A stretch of 64,000 nucleotides of DNA. It comes from Flavobacterium sp. 1355 (GTDB lineage: Bacteria; Bacteroidota; Bacteroidia; Flavobacteriales; Flavobacteriaceae). Numbering within the stretch: position 1 is the first letter of the stretch; the number at the start of each line of letters is the position of its first letter. The position numbers and the translations under genes were made by a program. The notes beneath the pieces are model-generated. The model searched no databases. It saw nothing but the letters and a program-made list of their open reading frames with translations, and was not told the origin of the DNA. Positions 45,620-53,642 of this stretch are shown here, piece by piece. The DNA is taken from positions 1-64,000 of the forward strand of contig NZ_JAFICC010000008.1 of NCBI RefSeq assembly GCF_017833415.1, written 5' to 3'.

Positions 45620-46238
45620 AAACAAGTAGCGCTTTTATAGTTTGTTGAATGTGCTTTGTAAGACTGTCTTTTATATAATCGTTATATAAAGTTTCTGTTT
45701 TTAAATTCAGAAGTTCCTGAAAAAAAGGTTTATTCATGTGAAAATGAAAATAAGTACCCATAATCGTCGGCGTGATAAGCGGAATAATAATATCTTTTCT
45801 GAAAATCCCTTTAGACTGGCCTTCGTGAATAATTGTTTCCAATGACCTTAGATTTCCTTTTTTCAATTCTGTGAAAACGGCAAGACTGTGTTCTCTTTTT
45901 TTTGTTGTAAGTTCAAAATGTAAAACCCTGAAAATCCCTCTATTGCAATTAATTCGGTTAATGTAAATTTCAACCAGTTTATTTATTTTATCAAGAGGTT
46001 CAAGATTTTGGTGCTGTAAACTTTCGATTTGTAATTTTAAATCAGCTGTTTTGTAGATAATCAAAGATTCGAGCAGTTTTTCTTTAGAACCAAAGTAATA
46101 CGAAACCATGGCAATGTTTATCTTGGCATGTTTTGAGATATCTCGTATAGATGTGCCCTCAAATCCTTTATCTGAAAATAATTTTTCAGCAACCTCAAGA
46201 ATCTGAATTTTTTTATCGTTTAATTCGACTTGTGACAT
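45609..46238 (-). CDS. TetR-family repressor of the efflux operon
   Basis: A protein of 209 residues from the ATG at 46238; a longer frame from 46289 would begin upstream of the promoter and cross the operators. The HTH is at about 15-60 (GTSIRDISKHAKINIAMVSY, YFGSKEKL). The C-terminal ligand domain is not specific to a known drug. It is the first gene of the tetR-tolC-emrA-emrB operon. Two tandem operators lie directly upstream, so autoregulation is likely. Confidence 0.93.
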   Translation of the reverse strand: MSQVELNDKKIQILEVAEKLFSDKGFEGTSIRDISKHAKINIAMVSYYFGSKEKLLESLIIYKTADLKLQIESLQHQNLEPLDKINKLVEIYINRINCNRGIFRVLHFELTTKKREHSLAVFTELKKGNLRSLETIIHEGQSKGIFRKDIIIPLITPTIMGTYFHFHMNKPFFQELLNLKTETLYNDYIKDSLTKHIQQTIKALLVYEN

Positions 46239-46259
46239 AGTAGTGTTTCTAATCGGACA

Positions 46260-46297
46260 CAAAATTAAACACTTGTTTAATTTAAACACTCGTTTAA
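46260..46297. promoter_or_regulatory. TetR operator pair and promoter
   Basis: TTAAACACTTGTTTAA (46265-46280) and TTAAACACTCGTTTAA (46282-46297) are two near-identical inverted repeats in tandem, 17 bp apart. The -7 TAATTTTG read on minus (46260-46267) overlaps the first, so binding would block the promoter. Confidence 0.75.
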
Positions 46298-46350
46298 TTT
46301 TATTTTAACATAATATTAACATAAAACGGTTTCGATAATTTTGGACAAAA

Positions 46351-46381
46351 AAAAGCTGAAACACTTAGTATTTCAGCTTTG
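46351..46381 (-). terminator. Terminator of the trp operon
   Basis: AAAGCTGAAA / TTTCAGCTTT stem with a 10-nt loop and a run of eight T on the minus strand. It is downstream of trpA; the long inverted repeat at 46391-46492 sits between. Confidence 0.8.
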
Positions 46382-46390
46382 TTAGTTTTT

Positions 46391-46492
46391 TTGTCATTCC
46401 GACGAAGGAGCAATCACACTCGTAATTCGACAAAGATTGGCGAATTTGCTTGGGGAGTTTCTAGTGCGATTCCTCCTTCGTCGGAATGACAA
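46391..46492. repeat. Long imperfect inverted repeat (MITE-like)
   Basis: The ends TTGTCATTCCGACGAAGGAG and CTCCTTCGTCGGAATGACAA are perfectly complementary over 20 bp. The next eight positions also pair with few mismatches (AATC/GATT, CAC/GTG). It lies between trpA and its terminator and encodes nothing. Confidence 0.85.
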
Positions 46493-46525
46493 ACTAGGCG
46501 TTCATTAAATATTTATAAGATATAA

Positions 46526-47287
46526 TTATCGAATCGCTCCAACAAATTCTTCAATTTTTCCAGAACCACTTTCACTCAAATGTTTAATAAAAGCACTTCC
46601 GATAATAGCACCTTTTGCATATTTAGTAGCCTGATTAAAAGTTTCTTTGTTTGAAATTCCGAAACCAATAATTTGAGGATTCTTTAAATTCATTCCGGCA
46701 ATTCTCTCGAAATAATCTTCCTGCACGTTTCCAAAACCAGACTGGGAACCTGTAACACTTGCTGAACTTACCATATAAATAAATCCGTTTGAAACGCTGT
46801 CGATAAAACGAATACGTTCGTCTGAAGTTTGCGGCGTAATCAGGAATACATTAATTAATCCGTATTTTTCAAAAATGGCTTTGTATTCGTCAGCATAAAC
46901 GTCAACAGGAAGATCAGGAATAATTAAGCCATCGATGCCAATTTCTGCACATTTTTTACAAAAAGCTTCAACACCATATTGTAACATTGGGTTGAAATAC
47001 CCCATAATAATCAACGGAATTTTTACGCTTTCGCGGATGTTTTTCAGTTGGTCAAAAAGAATTTGTGTTGTCATTCCGTTTTTCAAAGCCTGAGTTGAAC
47101 TTGCCTGAATTGTTGGGCCATCTGCCAGAGGATCACTAAACGGAAGCCCGATTTCGATTAAGTCAACACCATTTTTTTCTAAATCCTGAATAATTTGTAC
47201 ACTGTCATTTAAATTAGGATATCCGGCAGAAAAATAAATTGAAAGTATCTTTTTATCTTCTTGTAATTTTTGTGTTATTCTGTTCAT
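46526..47287 (-). CDS. trpA: Tryptophan synthase alpha chain
   Basis: A TIM-barrel protein of 253 residues. Catalytic Glu45 (LIEIGLPFSDP) and Asp56 (LADGPTIQ) match Glu49/Asp60 of the Salmonella enzyme. It cleaves indole-3-glycerol phosphate and passes indole to TrpB. It is the last trp gene but is separated from trpB by two unrelated genes. Confidence 0.97.
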   Translation of the reverse strand: MNRITQKLQEDKKILSIYFSAGYPNLNDSVQIIQDLEKNGVDLIEIGLPFSDPLADGPTIQASSTQALKNGMTTQILFDQLKNIRESVKIPLIIMGYFNPMLQYGVEAFCKKCAEIGIDGLIIPDLPVDVYADEYKAIFEKYGLINVFLITPQTSDERIRFIDSVSNGFIYMVSSASVTGSQSGFGNVQEDYFERIAGMNLKNPQIIGFGISNKETFNQATKYAKGAIIGSAFIKHLSESGSGKIEEFVGAIR

Positions 47288-47304
47288 TTCGTTTATGTTT
47301 TTCT

Positions 47305-47382
47305 CCTAACAGGTTTCCAATAACCTGTTAGGTATTTCTTAATACTTTATTTCATACCTACAAGGTTTTTAAACCTTGCAGG
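47305..47382. repeat. Two tandem hairpins between trpA and the nitrilase gene
   Basis: CCTAACAGGTT/AACCTGTTAGG (47305-47332) and CCTACAAGGTTT/AAACCTTGCAGG (47357-47382). The two stems share the same CCTNNNAGGTT theme and lie inside the trp operon transcript. There is no T-run after either on the minus strand. Confidence 0.75.
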
Positions 47383-47390
47383 AACCTTTG

Positions 47391-48128
47391 CTAATGGAGA
47401 ACAACACGACTCGTCCAATTATCATTTTGATTTTCTACCAATAATAATCCAGAATCTGAATCATTCATTTGCCCAACAAGTTCTCCTTTGCTATTCCAAA
47501 AAGCGCTTTGACCTGCCGAAGGATATTCCCAGGATTCTCCACTAAAATTCGACATCAAAACATTCATTTTATGTTTCTCAGCATAACTTTGCAAATCTCT
47601 ATATGCGTTCGGAATGCCGTTTGGAGTAAAGAAAATACTGGCAATATAAATTGAAGTTTCTCTTTCGGAAGCATTTTTCGGATGCAGCGGATTATCAATA
47701 TCAGCACAAATGGCAAATGAAATTTTCTGATTTTCAATTGTAACCATTGGATTATAATCAAAAGAAGGCTGGAAAAATTCATCTTCTCCTTCGTGCAAAA
47801 ACTGCTTGGTATAAATCGAAACCGAGTTATCCGGAAAAATTATAAATTCTCCAATAAACAATCCTGATGCTGTCTCAATAGGAGCACCTGCAACAATTAT
47901 AATATTTTCTTCAACAGCCAGTTTTCTTAAATGATCTATTCTGGAATCGTCTATTGTAAAGGCTAGGTCTGCTGCATTTTCTCTTTCGTAACCTGTAATT
48001 GATAATTCGGGAAAAACGATTAAATCGGCTCCTTTTTGTGCAGCTAATTTTATAAGTTGATAATGATCGGATAAATTAGAATGAATATCTCCTCGTTTTG
48101 GTTTTGTTTGTGCCGCTGCTAAAATCAT
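47391..48128 (-). CDS. Carbon-nitrogen hydrolase (nitrilase superfamily)
   Basis: A protein of 245 residues with a complete catalytic triad: Glu41 (FPELSITG), Lys108 (YTKQFLHEGE) and Cys141 (FAICADI). It cleaves amide or nitrile bonds of an unknown substrate. It is transcribed inside the trp operon, after a gamma-glutamylcyclotransferase-like gene and before trpA. A role in tryptophan synthesis is not known for this family. Confidence 0.9.
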   Translation of the reverse strand: MILAAAQTKPKRGDIHSNLSDHYQLIKLAAQKGADLIVFPELSITGYERENAADLAFTIDDSRIDHLRKLAVEENIIIVAGAPIETASGLFIGEFIIFPDNSVSIYTKQFLHEGEDEFFQPSFDYNPMVTIENQKISFAICADIDNPLHPKNASERETSIYIASIFFTPNGIPNAYRDLQSYAEKHKMNVLMSNFSGESWEYPSAGQSAFWNSKGELVGQMNDSDSGLLLVENQNDNWTSRVVLH

Positions 48129-48140
48129 TTTCCTTATTAA

Positions 48141-48461
48141 TTATAAATTCTCAATATAAATCCAGGCAATTGTTCCTGATTTTAATGTTATCTGAACCCT
48201 TTTATAAGAGTTAGATTCGAATAAATCTGCCTTTGCCAAATCTGAGCTAGAAATATCGAAAACAATACCTTTTATATAATCAGATAAATTTTCGCTGGGA
48301 ACAGCTACAAAATAATCCGTCATTCCAAATTCTTCTTCTATCTGAAGGTCTTTTAGTTTGTAGCCCGAAAGCTGATCCCTTGTTCCGGTTAGTACTTTAT
48401 TAAATACCTGCATTTGAATTTCTCTTGATTGTAATGTTCCGTATGAGAATATCTTTTCCAT
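48141..48461 (-). CDS. Gamma-glutamylcyclotransferase-like (AIG2) protein
   Basis: A protein of 106 residues. FSYGTLQSREIQ at the N-terminus is the substrate-binding YGTL motif, and ADLFESNSYKR contains the catalytic Glu near residue 81. Family members convert gamma-glutamyl amines to pyroglutamate. It is a trp-operon passenger between trpB and the nitrilase gene, 13 bp from the latter. Confidence 0.88.
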   Translation of the reverse strand: MEKIFSYGTLQSREIQMQVFNKVLTGTRDQLSGYKLKDLQIEEEFGMTDYFVAVPSENLSDYIKGIVFDISSSDLAKADLFESNSYKRVQITLKSGTIAWIYIENL

Positions 48462-48487
48462 AAATACTATTTTTATATTATTGGTTT

Positions 48488-48553
48488 ACGCTGGGAATGA
48501 GAGCAGCATCTTTTTGTGGCTTTTAGGATAAAAAAGATATAGCGGACAACCCG
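48488..48553. ncRNA. Conserved structured element, Flavo-1-like (copy 1)
   Basis: GGGAATGAGAGCAGCATC ... AGATATAGCGGACAACCCG has the same frame as the element at 60536-60600 (GGGATAGGAGC ... GCGGATAGCCCGAC). A hairpin ATCTTTTT/AAAAAGAT separates the two conserved halves. The pattern recalls the Flavo-1 RNA motif of Bacteroidota, from memory. It lies between trpB and the AIG2 gene; the transcribed strand is unknown. Confidence 0.5.
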
Positions 48554-48588
48554 TTCGTTGCGGCAAAACACCAAAATTATACTTTTTT

Positions 48589-49770
48589 CTATAATTTAAA
48601 ATAATCAATATAAGTATTTAAATCTTTATCTCCTCTACCAGAAAGACTTATTACGACAATATCTTCGGGTTTAAATTTTTTATCATTCAAAACTGCCAAA
48701 GCGTGAGAAGATTCTATTGCAGGAATAATTCCTTCTAGTTTGCAAAGCTCCATTCCGGCTATCATAGCGTCATCATCTGTAACAGAGAAAAATTCGCCGC
48801 GTCCGGATTGTGCCAAATGAGCGTGCATCGGGCCAACACCCGGATAGTCCAAACCTGCAGAGATAGAGTAAGGCTCTGTAATCTGGCCGTCTGTTGTTTG
48901 CATCAAAAGAGTTTTGCATCCATGAATGATGCCCATTTTGCCAAGTTTGCTGGTTGCAGCGCTATGTCCGCTATTTACTCCCAAACCTGCTGCTTCTACG
49001 GCAATGATTCCTACTTTTGGTTCGTGTAAAAAGTGATAAAAAGTTCCGGCAGCATTACTTCCGCCGCCAATACAGGCTATGACATAATCAGGATTTTCGC
49101 GTCCTTCTTTTTCTTTAAGCTGCGATTTAATTTCTTCTGAAATGATACTCTGAAAACGTGTTACCATATCCGGATAAGGATGAGGTCCAATTGCAGAACC
49201 AATAATGTAATGCGTATCAACGGGATTGTTGATCCAGTCGCGGATAGCTTCATTAGTGGCATCTTTTAAGGTTCTTGATCCTGAAAGTGCCGGACGAACT
49301 TCTGCACCAAGCATTTTCATTCGGGCTACGTTTGGTGCCTGGCGTGCAATGTCGATTTCGCCCATATAGACAATGCATTCCAGCCCCATTAGCGCACAGA
49401 CTGTGGCGGTTGCAACACCATGCTGACCCGCTCCGGTTTCGGCAATAATACGCTTTTTGCCTAAACGTTTGGCTACGAGAATCTGACCGATTGTATTGTT
49501 TATTTTATGTGCTCCGGTATGATTTAAATCTTCTCTTTTTAAATAAATCCTGGTGTTGTATTTTTCAGATAAGCGATTGGCATAATAAAGCGGACTTGGT
49601 CTGCCAACATAATCTCTCAGTAATTGATTGAATTCAGACTGAAAATCGGGCTCAGCCATGATTTTTAAATAATTCTGGCGCAATTCTTCTACATTTGGAT
49701 AAAGCATTTCGGGAATATAAGCTCCTCCAAATTCTCCGTAATATCCTTTTTCGTCTACGTTAAAATTCAT
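48589..49770 (-). CDS. trpB: Tryptophan synthase beta chain
   Basis: A PLP enzyme of 393 residues from the ATG at 49770 (a ten-residue extension upstream, crossing into trpF, is not needed). The Schiff-base Lys89 lies in HTGAHKIN, the glycine loop is GGGSNAAG, and SGRGDKD lies near the C-terminus. It condenses indole with serine. It sits directly after trpF (10 bp). Confidence 0.97.
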   Translation of the reverse strand: MNFNVDEKGYYGEFGGAYIPEMLYPNVEELRQNYLKIMAEPDFQSEFNQLLRDYVGRPSPLYYANRLSEKYNTRIYLKREDLNHTGAHKINNTIGQILVAKRLGKKRIIAETGAGQHGVATATVCALMGLECIVYMGEIDIARQAPNVARMKMLGAEVRPALSGSRTLKDATNEAIRDWINNPVDTHYIIGSAIGPHPYPDMVTRFQSIISEEIKSQLKEKEGRENPDYVIACIGGGSNAAGTFYHFLHEPKVGIIAVEAAGLGVNSGHSAATSKLGKMGIIHGCKTLLMQTTDGQITEPYSISAGLDYPGVGPMHAHLAQSGRGEFFSVTDDDAMIAGMELCKLEGIIPAIESSHALAVLNDKKFKPEDIVVISLSGRGDKDLNTYIDYFKL

Positions 49771-49780
49771 TTTTTGAAAT

Positions 49781-50413
49781 TTAAAAGTTTGCAATTTCAA
49801 ATTTTCGTTTGAAATTGGTTAATAGGTTTTTGTTTTTCAGCCCTGGTTCGATTTCAAATTTACTATTTACATCAACAGCATAAATAGGTAAATTGCTTTT
49901 TGAAATTTCTTCGATAGCTTTTAATTCATTCATTCCGATACCGCCGCTCAAAAAGAAAGGTTTCTGCGAATTGTATTTTTTTAATATTGTCCAGTCAAAA
50001 GTGGTTCCGTTACCGCCCGGTAATTTTCCTTTGGTGTCAAAGAGAAAGTAATCACAAACAGGTTCGTAAGGTTTTAAAACCTCAAAATCAAAATCATTAT
50101 CTGCAGAAAATGCTTTAATAATTTCTGTTTTTTTGCCCACTTTGATTTTTAATTCTCCACAGAATTCAGCCGATTCATGTCCATGTAATTGTACTGCCTG
50201 TAAATCATACTTTGCTACCTTTTCCAGAATTTCTTCCTGGCTTTGATTCACAAAAACACCTGCTTTTTTGGTTGTTTTAAGCAATTCCGGAATTTCTCCG
50301 TTAAAATATCGTGCGGATTTCTCCCAGAAAATAAATCCCATATAGTCGGGTAGGAGTGCGCCTACCTCAAGGATATTATCTGAATATTTCATACCGCATA
50401 TTTTGAGTTTCAT
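49781..50413 (-). CDS. trpF: Phosphoribosylanthranilate isomerase
   Basis: A TIM-barrel protein of 210 residues from the ATG at 50413. The N-terminal MKLKICGMK contains the catalytic Cys7, and the Asp partner is in [18 protein letters not shown] and [10 protein letters not shown] bind the phosphate. It catalyses the Amadori rearrangement of phosphoribosylanthranilate. It is separated from trpC by a 121-bp gap full of repeats. Confidence 0.96.
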   Translation of the reverse strand: MKLKICGMKYSDNILEVGALLPDYMGFIFWEKSARYFNGEIPELLKTTKKAGVFVNQSQEEILEKVAKYDLQAVQLHGHESAEFCGELKIKVGKKTEIIKAFSADNDFDFEVLKPYEPVCDYFLFDTKGKLPGGNGTTFDWTILKKYNSQKPFFLSGGIGMNELKAIEEISKSNLPIYAVDVNSKFEIEPGLKNKNLLTNFKRKFEIANF

Positions 50414-50468
50414 TTTTTTTATGGTTTTTGCCACTAAGGCGCTAGGCACAAAGTTTTTTTGTTTTTTT

Positions 50469-50530
50469 TGCCACTAATTTTACGAATTAGCACGAATCGA
50501 ATTAGTGAAAATTATTGAAATTCGTGGCAA
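50469..50530. repeat. Dispersed inverted repeat between trpF and trpC
   Basis: TTGCCAC (50469-50475) pairs with GTGGCAA (50524-50530), and inside them AATTTTACGAATTAG and AATTCG have the same words as the elements at 10648-10712 and 40475-40550. A degenerate copy (TTGCCACTAAGGCGC) stands just before it. Confidence 0.7.
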
Positions 50531-50534
50531 CCTT

Positions 50535-51320
50535 TTATTTATCTAATTGTTTAATAAAATCTTTAGCAGCATTTCCTGCGTTATCGGTTTTCATGAAGTT
50601 TTCTCCAATTAGGAAACCTTTGTAACCATAAGGTTTTAATTCGTTAATAGCATCAACAGACGAAATACCGCTTTCTGAAACTTTTACAAATTCATCCGGA
50701 ATTTTCGAAGCCAGTTGTTTGCTAAAATCAAGACTGACTTCAAAAGTTTTTAGGTTTCGGTTATTCACGCCGATCATATCAAGAGTAGGCATAATTGATT
50801 TTTCTAATTCTTCCTGATTGTGTACTTCTAAAAGAACTTCCAGACCTAATTTTTTTGCAAACTCAGATAAAGATTTGATTTCGTCGCGGGTTAAAACTGC
50901 TGCAATCAATAAAATCAAATCGGCTCCATGTGCTTTAGCTTCTAAAATCTGATATTCGTCAACAATAAATTCTTTTCGCAACAGCGGAATATTTACAGAA
51001 GCTCTTGCTAATATCAAATCGTCCAAAGAACCTCCAAAATATTTCCCGTCTGTTAGAACCGAGATTCCGCAAGCTCCGGCATTTTCATAACCTTTAACTA
51101 CTTCTTCAACTGTAAAATTATTGTTTATTATTGATTTTGAAGGAGAACGGCGTTTATGCTCGGCTATAATTCCCGAATTACTTTCTTTTAATTTCTGGCT
51201 CAGAGAAATAGTTTTTCTTTCAAAAAAAACAGAACTTTCCAATTGCGAAACCGGAATGATTGATTTTTTGAGAACGACTTCCCGTTGTTTATCTATTATG
51301 ATTTTATCTAAAATATTCAT
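50535..51320 (-). CDS. trpC: Indole-3-glycerol phosphate synthase
   Basis: A TIM-barrel protein of 261 residues from the ATG at 51320. Landmarks are AEHKRRSPSK, SVLTDGKYFGG, LLRKEFIVDEYQI, IGVNNRNLKTF and VSESGI, which carry the catalytic Lys, Glu and the phosphate-binding loop. It closes the indole ring. It is a monofunctional TrpC, not fused to TrpF. Confidence 0.97.
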   Translation of the reverse strand: MNILDKIIIDKQREVVLKKSIIPVSQLESSVFFERKTISLSQKLKESNSGIIAEHKRRSPSKSIINNNFTVEEVVKGYENAGACGISVLTDGKYFGGSLDDLILARASVNIPLLRKEFIVDEYQILEAKAHGADLILLIAAVLTRDEIKSLSEFAKKLGLEVLLEVHNQEELEKSIMPTLDMIGVNNRNLKTFEVSLDFSKQLASKIPDEFVKVSESGISSVDAINELKPYGYKGFLIGENFMKTDNAGNAAKDFIKQLDK

Positions 51321-51393
51321 TTTGTGATTTTTGCTACAAAGACACAAAGGCGCAAATTTATTAGTGCAAATTCGTGAAATTTGTGTTTGTTTT

Positions 51394-52386
51394 TTATTTA
51401 CTTAATTCTTTTAATATCTGCAATGCTTTCAGTCCTTTTCCAGAAAATAAACTTTCTTTTGCCAGTTCAAAACCTTCCTGCGGACTGCATTTTGTTACAG
51501 TTGAAATTGCCATTGCAGCGTTTGCTAAAACTACATTATTCTGAGCTTCAGTTCCCTTTCCTGAAATGATATTAATAAACATTTCTGCTGATTCTTCGAT
51601 TGTTTTTCCGCCTTCGATTTCTGTTTGGGATAAAAGTCTCACTCCAAAATCGTCCGGTTTCAACATTCCCTCCATATGGCTGGTTATAATTTTGGTTGGA
51701 CCGGTCAGGGAAATTTCGTCGTATCCGTCAAGCGAATGCAAAATTGTAAAATTGACATTGGTGTTTTGATATAAATACGCATACATTCTGGCTAATTCTA
51801 AATTGAATACACCTACCAGCTGATTGTTAGGAAAAGAAGGATTTACCATTGGACCTAACATATTAAAGAAGGTTTTTACAGCCAGTTCTTTTCTTATAGG
51901 ACCAACGTTTTTCATTGCCGGGTGAAACAATGGTGCATGCAGAACACAAATTCCGGCCTGATCGATACATTTTTCTAAAAACGAAGGATCATTGCTGAAC
52001 TTAATTCCCATTTTCTCCATTACGTTGCTTGATCCCGAAATCGATGAAACTCCGTAATTTCCATGTTTAGCTACTTTTATTCCGGCTCCGGCTGCGATAA
52101 ATGAAGCCAAAGTTGAGATATTGAAGGTGTCTTTTCCGTCACCGCCAGTTCCGCATAAATCGATTGTGTTGTAAGCCGACAAATCAACACGAACACACAA
52201 TTCTAACAAAGCTTCACGAAATCCCGAAAGCTCATCAATTGTAATGCTTCGCATCATAAATACAGTCAAAAAAGCCGAAATCTGGCTTGGATTGTATTGA
52301 CCGGTTGAAATATTAATCAATACGTCTTTGGCTTCTTCTTTAGAAAGCACTTCGTGGTTGATTAATTTGTTTAATATTGTTTTCAT
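51394..52386 (-). CDS. trpD: Anthranilate phosphoribosyltransferase
   Basis: A protein of 330 residues. The PRPP-binding motif CGTGGDGKDTFN lies at 78-89. KHGNYGVSSISGSSNVME and RKELAVKTFFNMLGP follow. It attaches phosphoribose to anthranilate. Gaps on both sides (trpC 73 bp, trpG 64 bp) contain dispersed repeat words. Confidence 0.97.
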   Translation of the reverse strand: MKTILNKLINHEVLSKEEAKDVLINISTGQYNPSQISAFLTVFMMRSITIDELSGFREALLELCVRVDLSAYNTIDLCGTGGDGKDTFNISTLASFIAAGAGIKVAKHGNYGVSSISGSSNVMEKMGIKFSNDPSFLEKCIDQAGICVLHAPLFHPAMKNVGPIRKELAVKTFFNMLGPMVNPSFPNNQLVGVFNLELARMYAYLYQNTNVNFTILHSLDGYDEISLTGPTKIITSHMEGMLKPDDFGVRLLSQTEIEGGKTIEESAEMFINIISGKGTEAQNNVVLANAAMAISTVTKCSPQEGFELAKESLFSGKGLKALQILKELSK

Positions 52387-52387
52387 T

Positions 52388-52440
52388 CTTTTTTAAGTTG
52401 CTAAGGTTTTAAGGAACTAAGTTGCTAAGTTTTTTGACTG
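52388..52440. repeat. Dispersed repeat word between trpD and trpG
   Basis: TTGCTAAGGTTTTAAGG followed by AACTAAGTTGCTAAG. It belongs to the same CTAAGGTTCT word family as 10592, 32638 and 61808. It stands as a direct repeat here. Confidence 0.6.
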
Positions 52441-52450
52441 AGACTGTAAA

Positions 52451-53017
52451 TTAGCTCTTAATCCAGTTCTCTAAAATTCTTTTCCCTTTTGGAGTTAAAA
52501 CACTTTCCGGATGAAACTGAACGCCTCTTACATCAAAAGTTTTGTGTCTTAATGACATAATCTGCCCATTTTCGTCTATTGATGTTGCTTCAAGGACATC
52601 TGGTAAATTAGCGTCAACAACCCATGAATGGTATCTTCCCACTTCAAATTCATTTCCTAAACCTTCAAACAAAATTTCATCTGAAACTACTGTTTTCACA
52701 TTTGTTGCAACTCCGTGATATACTTTGTCAAGGTTAGAAAGTGTTCCTCCAAAAACTTCTCCAATTGCCTGTTGTCCTAAACAAACTCCTAAAATGCTTT
52801 TTGTTGGACTGTATTTTTCAATTACCGCTTTTAATAAACCTGCTTCATCCGGAATCCCCGGACCAGGAGAAAGTAAAATTTTGTCGAAAGCGGCAATTTC
52901 ATCAATGTCAAATTCATCGTTTCTGTAAACGGTTACTTCACAGTTTAAATCTTCTAAATAGTGCACTAAATTATAAGTGAAACTATCGTAATTGTCTATA
53001 ACTAATATCTTTTTCAT
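52451..53017 (-). CDS. trpG: Anthranilate synthase glutamine amidotransferase
   Basis: A protein of 188 residues. Cys79 in GVCLGQQAIGE is the nucleophile, and the His-Glu pair is in FHPESVLT. It supplies ammonia to TrpE. TrpG could also serve a PabB partner, since no second glutaminase is seen here. It is separated from trpE by a lipoprotein gene. Confidence 0.97.
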   Translation of the reverse strand: MKKILVIDNYDSFTYNLVHYLEDLNCEVTVYRNDEFDIDEIAAFDKILLSPGPGIPDEAGLLKAVIEKYSPTKSILGVCLGQQAIGEVFGGTLSNLDKVYHGVATNVKTVVSDEILFEGLGNEFEVGRYHSWVVDANLPDVLEATSIDENGQIMSLRHKTFDVRGVQFHPESVLTPKGKRILENWIKS

Positions 53018-53024
53018 TTTGTTT

Positions 53025-53127
53025 TTGTTTCAGGTTTCAAGTTTTTTTTGTTTCAAGTTCCAACAACGTGACCCGAGGCTGAAAGCCGAATGGACGAAGT
53101 AAACCTGAAACGTGAAACTTGAAACTA
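53025..53127. repeat. Inverted GTTTCAGGTTTC-type repeat
   Basis: GTTTCAGGTTTCAAGTTT on the left and AACCTGAAACGTGAAACTTG on the right form long arms around a GAGGCTGAAAGCC hairpin. A copy of the word is at 53610-53645 and at 60668-60731. It lies between trpG and the lipoprotein gene. Confidence 0.7.
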
Positions 53128-53132
53128 TTTTT

Positions 53133-53582
53133 TTATTTTTCCCGAACGTATTTTTCTGTAATGATGCGGTCTATTCCTAATTTTTCTACTTTTTCAATTC
53201 CTTTTTGAGTTAACGTGTCATTTTTAATTTTAACGACAAACTCAAATTTGCCATTTTCCCATTGACGGTTGTTGAAATATTCCAGATTTTCGGTATAAAT
53301 ACTGTCCTTCAAAGTATATTTTCCACCTCCGCCAAAAAACACCGCAGATGTGCTGTCTTTTCCGTTATTCAGATCATGATTAAAAAAAGCAAAATGGGTA
53401 TCATTTATAATTTTAATCATTTTTGTTTTTGAATTGAAAGTCGAGAATGTTGAATCTTTTTCTGTTGTTTCTGCTGATATAAGACGCCAGGTTCCTGTTA
53501 AAGGAATTGTTGTTGATTCTTTTTTAGTTTCGCATGAAGCGAAAAGCAAAATTGCAATAACAAAAGGAATAATATTTTTCAT
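53133..53582 (-). CDS. Lipoprotein of unknown function inside the trp operon
   Basis: A protein of 149 residues with a lipoprotein signal (LLFASC, Cys18). The remainder is beta-rich (GTWRLISAETTEKD, KMIKIINDTHFAFF, GGGGKYTLKDSIYTENLEYF), a layout like small lipocalin-type lipoproteins. It is transcribed between trpE and trpG. No reason for this position is evident; it may have been inserted together with the repeats that flank it on both sides. Confidence 0.75.
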   Translation of the reverse strand: MKNIIPFVIAILLFASCETKKESTTIPLTGTWRLISAETTEKDSTFSTFNSKTKMIKIINDTHFAFFNHDLNNGKDSTSAVFFGGGGKYTLKDSIYTENLEYFNNRQWENGKFEFVVKIKNDTLTQKGIEKVEKLGIDRIITEKYVREK

Positions 53583-53642
53583 TGTTTTTTGGTTTTTTTG
53601 GTTTTGTTTTGTTTTCAGGTTTCACATTCCAACAACTTGAAA

